A stretch of DNA of 64,000 nucleotides from Gremmenia infestans (taxonomy: Eukaryota; Ascomycota; Leotiomycetes; Helotiales; Hamatocanthoscyphaceae), in NCBI GenBank assembly GCA_032629725.1, contig JAFEVB010000020.1, positions 828,501 through 892,500 on the forward strand, given 5' to 3'. Under the pieces are notes generated by a model. It saw only the letters and a list, made by a program, of their open reading frames with translations, did not search any database and was not told the DNA's origin. Positions 22,542-32,974 of this stretch are shown piece after piece. A program made the position numbers and the translations under genes. Every line of letters begins with the position of its first letter. The first letter of the stretch is position 1.

Positions 22542-24801
22542 ATGCATCTAGCAGAAAGCCAAGCTATTGGGCCCGTGACTACGGAGAAACCCCCCTCTCC
22601 TGCCCCGTCCATCGAAAAGCCGGGCATTGAAGTTGAAGCAATTTCAATTGATGCCAAGACCGAAGCATCAACATTCGGTGCATCCGCAGCGGGATCGTTC
22701 TACACCACCCCCCGACCTAAGGACCCATACAGCTATCAAACGGGTTTTGGCAATAGATTCTCTTCGGAAGCAATGTAAGTTCAACTACCTGATCTTGACT
22801 CCTATACTATTTACGAACTGTTTTTAAAGACCGGGAGCTTTACCGCCGGGAGGACAAAATGTGCCCCAAAAATGCCCATTTGATCTCTACTCCGAACAAG
22901 TATGCATCCATCTCAAGCTTGTATGATACTCTCAGCTAATATGTGTTGCAGCTAAATGGGACGTCTTTCATTTCATCTCGCCAGACTCTTCAAAATGTGT
23001 AAGATATTCCTCCAGTCTAGATGGCATTTTTAACCCAAAATGTAGTTGGATGTACCGAATCCGACCAACAGTTGCCCACTATCCTCTTGAACCCATGGAA
23101 GCCACCCCAGATGTAGGTTCTTGCTTTGTAGTATTGGCTGTCTGCGCTAATCTGAAGTATAGTTGGAAGCATGCTTCTCGCCACAGAACCCCAATGTTCA
23201 ATACACATCTCTAGCGTACTGTTGGGGGCCACTTCCAATGCCCAGCGAGGTCGAGAGAGTTTCATTCGTCGAGGGAATTAAGACAATGGGAGGCCATGGA
23301 GACCCAACTACTAAAGAGGGCCTTGCAGTTCACATGTATGCTGCAAATGTCTCCATGTCCAAAACCGCCTTTGTAAACAATGACGGTGATTTCCTTATCA
23401 TTCCTCAGATTGGGCGTCTGGATATTCAAACTGAACTTGGACGGTACCTATCCCCCCCTTCCATCCCTTTGAACAGTTTTCTGAGTCTTTTAGAATGGTT
23501 GTGGATGTTGGTGAAGTCTGCGTCATCCAAGCTGGGATGAGGTTTAGTGTTTCTTTGCCAGACGGTCCTGTCCACGGCTGTAAGTGACCCACCTAATACC
23601 AGCAATGGCGTAATACTCACACATATGTTTGCTAGATATCCACGAGGTATTCGGGAGCCACTTTGAATTACCCGAACTGGGTCCCATCGGGTCCAACGGA
23701 ATGGCCCACCAGAGAGACTTTGAAATTCCGTCCGCGAGTTTTGACATCGATAGCTCAAAGTGGCGCAGTGAGTGCAATAATCAATGATTCCAATTTTGAC
23801 AGAAAGATTCTGATTAATTAACCAGTCGTTCATAAGCTAACTGGAAAGCTGTCCTCATACATCCAAAATCATACGCCATTTGACGTCGTTGCGTGGCACG
23901 GAAAGTGAGTTTTGCTTAATCGGAATCTTTTCTTTTTAAAAGTGAGCTGCTCCAAACTAACATGAACCCCAGCTACGCACCGTACAAGTACGATCTTTCT
24001 AAATTCGTCTCTATTGCGTGCGGTATGAAAGAACAGCTCGATCCTACCGTCTACACCGTATTAACAGCACGATCAAAAATCCCTGGCGTATCTCTATCCG
24101 AATTCGCAGTCTTTACACCTAAATGGTTGAATACGCAAAATACATTCAGACCCCCAGTAAATAACCCCAAATCTCTTCATATCCTTCGTCTTCTCCTTCT
24201 CCTTCTCCTTACGGGATTCTAAATCAGCCTGTGCATATATGCGCCAGCTCGCTAACGAATACTTAATTTTCAACAGTATTATCATCGGAACATGGCTACG
24301 GAAATCGGGGGGATGATCTATGGCAAGTATGCTGGGAGCGTAAAGGAGATGGGACCCGGAGGTCTAGCGTGCGAAAATAGTTACATGGCACATGGCGAGT
24401 CATACGAAGCCTTCAAGAACGCTACAACCGCTACTCTGGAGCCAGTCCTTGCAGGCGAAGGATCCTTGGGTAAGCTTGTTTTCCCTCCTTTACTCCCCAG
24501 ACGGGAAAAGAGAAAAGCCTAGTATAGCACTGACGTTTTACCTAGGATTCATGTTACATCTGAGCTCCCATTTTTCCATCACGAAATTTGCTACAGATAG
24601 ACATCCGGATATTAAAGGTATGTGTGAAACTTATATGACGAGTGCATAGGTGGTGCTGTACTGACGGGTTTTTACGCAGGACAAAAACCGCTGTTTTGGG
24701 ATAATGTTCAGGGCCATTTTATGGATTATTTGGAAGAGATAAATGAGTTGTTGGTGGCGTCGGGACGGCCTCAGTTAGGGGGAGGGGCTCCGGTGATATA
24801 A
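22542..24801 (+). CDS. Homogentisate 1,2-dioxygenase family enzyme
   Basis: Twelve exons: 22542-22774, 22830-22899, 22952-22998, 23046-23112, 23163-23443, 23494-23579, 23636-23767, 23826-23904, 23973-24156, 24277-24469, 24546-24617, 24680-24801; total 521 residues. The family marker YQTGFGNRFSSEA occurs after an extra N-terminal segment of about 65 residues. PPYYHRNMATE and MAHGE supply the three iron ligands H396, E402 and H432, with exactly the spacing (6 and 36) of the human enzyme (H335, E341, H371). Homogentisate dioxygenase opens the ring of homogentisate to maleylacetoacetate in Phe/Tyr catabolism. Between the ligands the sequence is unusual (GGLACENSYMAHGESYEAF rather than the common SLHN...TPHGPD pattern), so it may be a paralogue with another substrate. 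No fumarylacetoacetase or maleylacetoacetate isomerase gene is adjacent, unlike in typical hmgA clusters. Confidence 0.9.
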
Positions 24802-25423
24802 TTACCTACTATGTGACTCCGTACTTTTAGCATAAATAGCAGATCGTAAGGTTGGTTTATGATACTGGTTAAATTACAAGGAGTGCTATCAACGTTCTAG
24901 ATATAGTTTGGTACTAAAAGTAGTGCAAATTAACACGTTATCCATAATAGTGCCCTGATCAAATGATACCAATCTGTTTATTTCCTTTATTCTTGCAAAT
25001 TTTGACGCTTTTCCCCAGGTATAATTTAGTAGATGAAGATGAAGGAGGGTCACTATGCGGAGTGCGCATAACAATCAAGCCTAAATTGCTTTTTAGAAAC
25101 ATGGTAAAGGTTTTATAGGGCTCGGTGCATTCACAATCGGTTAATTTTATAAAGAGCTTCTGAGGGAAGAAATGAGGGTCCGTCAAGAATCCAAGAGTTT
25201 GATTTACGAGTGGATCAATAGTCATTACTATTAACTTGTCGATTAATAGATTAGCTATATATTAAAAGTACCGGATTTTATTACAATAAGTACCAGTACC
25301 AGCTAGTTCTAAAAAGAGTCTTTTCAAATATTTACCAAGCATTCGCTATCAGCTACCATCTATATAACCATTTATCATCCGCACCAAACTTCCAAACAAA
25401 CTCTTCTACTCAACTTCCTTCTG
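24802..25423. other. Convergent intergenic region
   Basis: 622 bases between the ends of the dioxygenase and the permease, which converge. It is AT-rich, especially 25220-25300, and holds no supported coding frame. Confidence 0.45.
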
Positions 25424-27111
25424 TTATAGGCGACCGTTTCTGAATTTGCTTATCTCAAGTTTGCGTAGCGGATAATAGATAAACGGTGTTATAACGAGTG
25501 CAAACTCAAAACCAAGATCTCCTGTCGTCTTTGCAATTGGCCCGATATACCAAGTCTGGTCCATGGATGGGATTACAAGGGCGAAAGGAATAAGAAGCGC
25601 TACAATTGCTGGAATGCCAGAAGGCAGAAGCTTCCTGTTGTTCCAGATGCTCGCATCGTAGGTCTCAGCATTCCTGCGACGGAATACGAGCCACTCCGTC
25701 AGCTGAATGCCGACAAATCCAGCAGACCAGTACGAAATAACACCGAGGAAAGCCAGAAGAGAAGTCTCAAACTGCTTGGCAGCTCCAATGGCAACACCAA
25801 TCAAAATGCCTGTAGAAGTGATAACGTGGACAATTCGTGGAACGCGGTGTAGGCCGGGAATCAGGATCTGGAAGTTCAGAGAGACCGAGTAGATAGATGG
25901 TCCGGTGTTGGCGATGACCGAGAGGGCGAGAATGAGGGTAACGAACTTTCCAAACCCGCCTATCGGATGAAGCATTGCCGCCATAACACCTCCAATGGAA
26001 TTCAGTTCGTATGCGGCGTTCCATTCATCGATCACGGGTACTGTGGCTCCAATGGCAGCACCCAGGGTCATCAAGACTACACTCGGAATGGAGATTCCCA
26101 TCCAAGCGTAGAGGAAGAGACGAAATCGTGGAGCATTTGGAGGCATGTACACGGCGTAGTCTCCTAGTGTACTTCCAAATGGAAGATTATACCCAGCGAT
26201 CAGTGAAGCGAAGCTTATCACCGTTGCGGCTTCTACTGGCACAGTTGGCACTTGTTGTTTGAGATGTTTTCCGCCCGCTCCCACGCATATTATGATGGCG
26301 ATGAGTGTGGGGATCCAAGCATAGCGTAGGATCTCGTGCATAATTTTATAACCGGTAATCGTCATGATCATGGTTATGAGGCCGATGATAACTATTCCAG
26401 CCTAGTGGGAAGTAAGTATATTGGGGTTAAACGGGGAGGAGAGAATGTACATTTACTGAAAGACCATTGTTGCTAATCGCTACTAAGCACTGGGCTCCAA
26501 CCACAGTTGAAATCATAGTAAATCCCATAATGCTTGCCATGTTCAAGATGATTGGGACTACGTTGAGATAGTATCTTATGATATTAGCGAAGGAATAATA
26601 AAGGAATAAGGCTCGCTTACCCAAAAGAGTAACGAGCTTGAATCATTTGTCGCATGCCAGTTCTCGGTGACATAGTAACCATATAGCAAGGTGGGATAGC
26701 TGTTAGAAATTGGAAGAAGAAGATGACCAAGAATGAATCCCTTAAACTCATGCCATAATCTAGAGTGCCGACAATTCCAGTTGTAAGACTATAGTTAAGA
26801 TAAGCATGACAAAGGGGAAATTCATGAGGCGCGGCTACTCACGGAAGAAGGCACAACATAGAAGAACCCAGCCATGTTGCAAGGTTAAGATATCTGGTGT
26901 CCGTCCTCTCTTCCACGGGCACTGGCTGGACTCCTCTCAATTCAACTCCATAGTTGGCCAGCTTTTGCCAGAGTGAGAGTTCCCCGAATATTTCACTAGA
27001 CTCTCCTCCGAGAGCAACTTCGTGAACTGACTGTTCCGATACACCTTTCTCTGTGTCATGTTTGGTAGACTCTGGCGATTTTTCGCTCGTAGAGCAGTGG
27101 TCATTCGACAT
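25424..27111 (-). CDS. NCS1 permease, purine-cytosine (FCY2-like) type
   Basis: Four exons (26843-27111, 26621-26788, 26451-26574, 25424-26401) encode 512 residues. An acidic, Ser-rich cytosolic N-terminus ends in LANYGVELRGVQPVPVEERTD, characteristic of fungal purine-cytosine permeases. Then come about twelve hydrophobic segments; MSPRTGMRQMIQARYSFG and FASLIAGYNLPFGSTLGDYA are the conserved TM2 and central motifs, and LTEWLVFRR follows late. NCS1 proteins import nucleobases, allantoin, thiamine, pyridoxine or related N-heterocycles with protons. The gene starts 429 bases from the P450 start in divergent orientation, so the two are likely expressed together. It is the natural uptake step for the metabolic group around it. 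Confidence 0.9.
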
Positions 27112-27540
27112 TTTCTTTTTTCGCCGGCCGAGGAAGGGTTTGAGCTCGAGTGGGGATTTTAATGGACTCGAATTATTGGGAGGTTTGCCCCTATAATGTA
27201 AACAAACGAGAAGAGGCTGGTTAGTGCCCCATTATCCATATCAGCGCGCGCATACCATCCCAATTTCGATATAGATAGATACTAGGTACACGACATCTGA
27301 GATAAGTTATCTGCCACTTATCTATCAATTCCGGATTCTTTACGACTCCTCACAAGGATAAGAAGAATGTCAATGCACGGCAGTACAAGTAAGTCACTAG
27401 CCGTGATAGGGGATTTACCAAAAGTGGGCACTGCCGCCGCGATTAGCGGCCAGAACCGAGATACCCTCACTCATATCAACTTGGCATTGGCACCCTAAAG
27501 GAGAACGACACCAAGTTCGTTGCTCCCGTTGCCTACCTTC
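27112..27540. promoter_or_regulatory. Divergent promoter between NCS1 permease and P450
   Basis: 429 bases flanked by both start codons. CGG-type triplets occur (ttcgccggccg near 27121, gccgccgcgattagcgg near 27432). I see no coding frame. Confidence 0.5.
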
Positions 27541-29636
27541 ATGATGGGGATTCCAATCATATCCCCTTCCGCTACTTTACTTTCTGCTGCTGGGCTTGTC
27601 ATTGTGCTCGCCATTTTCAAATTTCGTAACCGAAGAACTCTCCCGTATCCACCTGGGCCACCAGGAGAGTTTCTGATTGGCCATCTTCGAGTTATACCAT
27701 TTGAAGACTCTCCTACAGCTTACTTGAATTGGGGCCGAAAATACAGTGAGTAAAGCGCTTTTTTCCCGGGTATCATAGACTAAAAACTCTCCAGAAAGCG
27801 ATGTTCTCTATTTCAACACATTGAGACAGCCCATCATTGTTCTGAATAGTGTGAAAGCATGCGTTGATCTGTTGGATAAGAGAGGAGCAAATTACGCTGA
27901 CCGCCCGCGCTTTGTATTGCTTGAGTTGTAAGTTTTCTTGATCCCTCTTCCCCGCTCTCGAGTTACACAAACGCAACTTCTGGAGGCAATTGAGAGAATG
28001 CATGGTTGGAAAATTGACAGTCGCATAGGTTAGGATGGGGAATGACCTTGACCTGGCTGCGTTGGAGCCCTAAAATGCAACAGCATCGTAAGATGCTTCA
28101 AAGCCCGTTTGCAAAAAGCAAGGTTTCTGTATACCAGAGCTTGCAGATGAAAGAGACCCACCGCTTAGTCAAAGGGATGATGAAAAGCCCGCTGGAATGG
28201 GAGCTTGAGCTGAGACGGTTCGCGATTGCCGTAGTTGCGAACGTCAGTTACGGTGTAGATATTAATACCGTTGACCATCAATGGGTTGACCTATCCGATG
28301 CCGCAGGCTATGCAACCTCACACGCTGGAGCTCCTGGTGGGACAATCGTCGACCGATTCCCTCCAGGTGAGTCTATTAACATATTTTCTTTAGAAACCTG
28401 ACTAACTCCAAAATAGTGAGATATCTCCCGGACTGGTTACCGGGACTTCGGGCCTTGAAGTACGCACACGATAACAAATCCGCCATTGTAAACATGCATG
28501 AAATTCCATACCAGGGTGCTTTGAGAGAAATGGTAAGCTCGATGTACATTGGGGCTAGAAATCCAGAGCTAATATTCTTTTAGGAAGAGGGAGTCACCAA
28601 CCCATCCTTTATTCATAACTTATTAGAGAAGTACAGGAGCAATGAGAAGGAAGGTTTACCTAACGATTTCACCCTGGCTGATATCAAAGGTATTCACTCG
28701 ATCTAAGAACATATCTCTGCAGTTATTTTCTGTGTTCCTGTTACTAATGTTCTGGTCTTACAGGTTCCGCTGCTGCCATTATTATTGCTGGCTCTGAGAC
28801 AGTAAGAAGCCTTCATAAGGGCCCGAGCTAGTTGACTAATGCTGATCCAGACCATGACTACACTTGTCGTGTTTATTTTGATGATGATGTGCAATCCAGA
28901 GGTACAAAAGAAAGCGCAGGTCGAAATTGATACTGTAATTGGATCAGATCGCCTGCCAGAATTTGAGGATATTGAAGGCCTTACATATCTCAACTACATC
29001 AGACTCGAAGTTCTTCGGCAAGTGGAACCTCCAAACTGTTTAGCAAACATTGTCTAACCTATCCCAGAATTGCACCGTTGTCACCACTTGGAATACCTCA
29101 TCGAAACTTGAAAGACGACGAGTATAAGGGAATGTTAATTCCGAAGGGTTCTATTATTTATCAGAATGTATTCGCTATGCACCGTGATCCCGATGTCTAT
29201 TCAAATCCATACGACTTTAACCCTGACAGGTATATCCCGAAATCAGAAGGTGGGCTTGGGGAGGCGTTCCCGGTTGGCAACTTTGGCTTTGGTCGCCGGT
29301 ATGTACTCTCTAGAAATATACTGTTTCACCTAAGTGTTTGAAGGCAGTCGTTGACAAGACCTGGATATTAGGGTGTGTCCGGGACAGTACCTGGCGAACA
29401 ACACAGTCTCCATGGTCATGGCTACAATGCTATCCACACTCAATATTAATTGGCCAGTTGGACCATCTGGAAAGCCAACTCCATTTGAGCCAGGATGGTC
29501 AAAGATAGGTCAATAGTGAGTCAAAGATCCATTTCATAAACTCAGCGCTGATTGATATAGCCACCCATTGGAGTTTCAGTGCACAATGAAACCACGGTCA
29601 GAGAAGGCGAGGGACTTGGTCTACAAATCTATCTGA
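27541..29636 (+). CDS. Cytochrome P450 monooxygenase
   Basis: Ten exons: 27541-27745, 27795-27927, 28029-28366, 28417-28532, 28584-28689, 28764-28801, 28851-29017, 29068-29298, 29372-29515, 29561-29636; total 517 residues. An N-terminal membrane anchor is followed by the Pro-rich hinge PYPPGPPGEFLIGHL. The I-helix motif is AGSETT, the K-helix pair is E365...R368 (EVLR), FNPDRY is the PERF-like motif, and FGFGRRVCPG holds haem ligand C447. The overall look (PSPLGIPH, DEYKGMLIPKGS) is like O-methylsterigmatocystin-oxidoreductase-type P450s common in ascomycetes. Intron 7 (29018-29067) starts with GC (cg/gcaagt), confirmed because only this join gives LRIAPLSPLGIPH. I choose ATG 27541 over upstream non-ATG codons. 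It could hydroxylate the compound later cleaved by the dioxygenase (inference). Confidence 0.92.
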
Positions 29637-30249
29637 GATTAAATTTTAATATCAAAACTAGTTCGGCACTTGAATTCGATTCAAGTGTTGAGAAGTAGCA
29701 GACGGTAGATGCCAATGGGAATTTCAAACGAATTTAAAGACTTTCAAAGATTCTTAACGCAGTATACATATTTACAGATGAGATCGTTTATTAACCCATT
29801 GCCCATAACCGTGATACAAGTGATATTATACTTCCGTTCACTTAATGATACACTCAGCTACACGCAACGCCTATGCTTATTATCAAGATATCAATCAAGC
29901 CTCATTGGAAACAGGTAAAATGACAAAATAAAGATTTCCAACACTCGCATCGTCTGCATTCCCTAAACTTTAACAAAGAACATTCAGGGGTCATAACGCA
30001 AGGATGAGCTTGCCGCGAAGTTGCGGCCGCACCGCACCCCCATTATTGACGAGCCGGTGTTGATAAGAACTGCTGCCAACCTCCCCGCAATCTGATGTGG
30101 AGTTTTCATTCCGGCAGGCAAGATACAGAATTGCCGCCAATCCCGCCGGCAGGATTAGCACGCACAGCTATCTGGAACAGCCTCCTCTGCCGGAGACAGC
30201 CATCCCAAATTTAATACCTAGATACAACTCACGTACTGAAAAAGCCTGC
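29637..30249. other. Intergenic before the regulator gene
   Basis: 613 bases. The first half is AT-rich with no frame of note. 30000-30130 is GC-rich and includes CCG/CGG triplets. The frame upstream of the regulator's ATG 30250 is open back to 30097 but has no ATG. Confidence 0.4.
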
Positions 30250-32854
30250 ATGGAGATTGACAACGATAATAGGAATTGGAGTCGAGATTGGCACTCGAAT
30301 AATGCTCCGGCTGCCAAACTCCCATCTGCGACTCCGTTGCAACCTAGGCGGAAAAGAGCCCCAGTTGCCTGTAGGAGGTGGGGCTTGTCCAGATTCCCCA
30401 ATGGGACTGACACATGCTAAATCATCACGTGGTATAGATGTCGTCGCCTTCGAAGCAAATGTGTTCATGAAAATGCAGAACCTCCGTGTCAGCTTTGCAG
30501 AGCAGCGGGGGCAGCCACAGCGACAGCATGGTAAGAATCGACACGCAGTAATGGGGACAGTCGCTCATGTTTATTTGTAGCGTATTTGTGGGTCGAAATA
30601 AGGGCGATCATGACCGTCATAGAGAAGGAAATGATCGCGAAGTGAGTCGCTCCTTCTATACTGAAAACTGCATCATCCCTGAATACTGGGAAATACCGAG
30701 CAATAAGGAGAGCTGACTTGTAATCAGTATCGACAACGCCGGCAAGAGGTATCTGACAACTGCACGAATAATACTCCAACCTGCATTGTAGTATCCACTG
30801 GGAGCAGACATGTACTTACATCTCCAACTGTGGAGACAGTGATGAGGTAGAGATAATTCAAGCCTATTGTTGCTGTCTCAAACTGACATCGAAAGATCCC
30901 CTGGAATTAGATCTTCGCTTGCGGAATCTATTCCAGAAACGGATCCCAATCCTTGGAATGTCCTACCACCCTTTGAAGAAGTGTTCGAGGGATGTAGAAC
31001 ATTTTTCACAACTTGCTTTCAACTTGGTTAGTTGCTCGATTCAAACGTTCGGACGCAGCGTTGATTCTTCTAGGCTTCCTCCCGAAAGCTATATTCCTAG
31101 AACGCCTTGCAGTAGATCGAAAGTCAATCAGTGTGTTCTTTCTGCTGAGCATACTCAGTGTGTCTGCAAGGTTCACAAAATGCCTCATTGATCGATATGG
31201 AGATGCGAATAAAGCCATAGACTATTTTATCATGAAAGCTAGCGAGCTCCTCCCCTCAGAGATTTACAACCCTAGCTTGGAAAGAACCCAGGCATTCTTC
31301 TTGCTAGGTGTCTCTGAATGGACTCAAGGGAATCGGACCCGCAGTGCTGTGAGATATATCCATTACTGTGGTTTAGCATTTGCTGACTATTTAGATTCAC
31401 ATGGGAATTGCTGTCCGAAGTATGCGACTCTAAACAACTACATAAATGTATTACTAATATCTCTGGGGCAGTGGCCGGAATCCAACATCTTCACCGAGAA
31501 GAGAGCTATATTCTTCCCAAAGATGCAACAAATACAGAGATCATTAATTCTGAAGTTGCTAGACGTACATTCTGGGTCTTACAGAGCAAGTATTCAACTC
31601 CAGATTTCGTTATGACCCATTAACAGTTTAAAAGGTCAAGATCATTTGTATTCCGAGCACAACGCGGCAGTCTCCTTTCCTTTGACTGATATCACTGCAT
31701 TGCTTCCATCCGACGAGACTGACTTTGCATACGGAGCCATACCACAGCAACGAGCCGCACTCCAAGGGACCCAAGCCGCTTTGAAGAACCCAGAACTGTG
31801 TTCCCTGCAATCGCGCTCGCCATTTGCTACTCTGATCGAGGCTCACAGCCATTGGGGCGAAATAGCACGACGAGCTGGTCGAGCCAGCCGAAACGAGAGA
31901 GAAAGAGCAGACGAGAGAGTCAAACCGTGGGAGAGGGCTAGCGAGTATTCCCAGGTGACTAAAACTCTGAAAGACTGGGAAGAACATGTCCCGACACGCC
32001 ATCGTTGGTCTTTGATCAACCTGCGAGGTCACAAGGCCGAGTTCTTGGACTTGGCGTACCTGTCACAGACAATGGTCGTCAGAATCAACAATATTGTTAT
32101 TCGCCGGATCTATCTCGAGGATATCCTCGAATCGAGACTTGGCACATCATCTTCAGAGTACGCTGTCCCCGAGTTCTGGACCCAGATGTCGCACGAGTTG
32201 TTCACCAATGTTTATAATTTACATGAGCAATTTGACACTTGGTTCACCCTTCGTTCAGCAGACGAAGGCATTCCATCGATCATTGTATTTGGTGTGTATA
32301 TATGTGGCTCATTGGCATCATATCTCTGGAAATGGCCTCAATTGTGTCCCCAACTCGCCGAGGGCGCTGAAGGAATCCTCAATCGATCCCTGGAAGTTCT
32401 ATCGGCGTTGATGGATCGCCTGCCTCATGTGTCGAAGTGGTTGCATGCCTTGCAGAAAATTGCAGTACCTCTCCAGGCCAGAGGTGCGATAGATGGTCAT
32501 TTATTGCAGCCCGAAAAGAGCTTCGCTGCGTTGTCGACTCTTACCCAATCCGTTGAAATACGCCAAACTGTGCCTAGGGCTGACCAATCATCAACGCAAA
32601 CAACACATGACTCTATCAAGACACATATGCTGGGTGACAGAACCTTTAGTCAGCTAAACACAGAGTTTGACACACATCGCCAGCCATACAACAACCACTT
32701 GCATTTAACTCCTGGCCCAATGGGAGATGATATGTCGCGGAACGAATATCATCCTCGATCTGGAGAAGGCGTGGGAGGGATGAGCAGTTTAGATTTTAAT
32801 TCTGGATATAGCTTTGACGAAGAACTCATGCGCTTGCTGCAGGAAGGGATGTGA
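30250..32854 (+). CDS. Zn2Cys6 transcription factor with fungal MHR domain
   Basis: Resolved exons are 30250-30377, 30438-30530, 30581-30641, then a part between 30728 and 31026 that I cannot fully resolve, then 31074-31348, 31395-31419, 31472-31589 and about 31627-32854. The first three give RRKRAPVACRRCRRLRSKC, CQLC and a sixth Cys before VFVGRNKGDHDRH, i.e. C-x2-C-x6-C-x8-C-x2-C-x10-C. The later exons give LPPFEEVFEGCRTFFTTC, LERTQAFFLLGVSEWTQGN, HMGIAVRMAGIQHLHREE and INSEVARRTFWVLQS, the hallmarks of the fungal transcription-factor domain. The C-terminus ends in an acidic, hydrophobic stretch (YSFDEELMRLLQEGM), a likely activation segment. A 37-nt intron at 31590-31626 is suspiciously short. 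It would bind CGG-type sites in the nucleus; its neighbours on both sides are possible targets. Confidence 0.8.
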
Positions 32855-32974
32855 ATGGATTTGGAATTGATATTATTTTGAATTATGAGATAGAACTTTA
32901 TAACTTAACTGTTCAAGGTAGTCTGGAAGTAAGGGTTCTTCCAATAATCTCACATTGTGTTGTTCACTTCCACA

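Noticed and set aside
31590..31626. 37-nt intron in the regulator gene
   Set aside because: Kept only as the best frame join; it is shorter than normal fungal introns, so I do not report it as a notable intron.
20223..32854. Secondary-metabolite biosynthetic cluster (P450, regulator, transporter)
   Set aside because: No polyketide, peptide synthetase, terpene or prenyltransferase backbone gene is present; the enzymes fit catabolism better.
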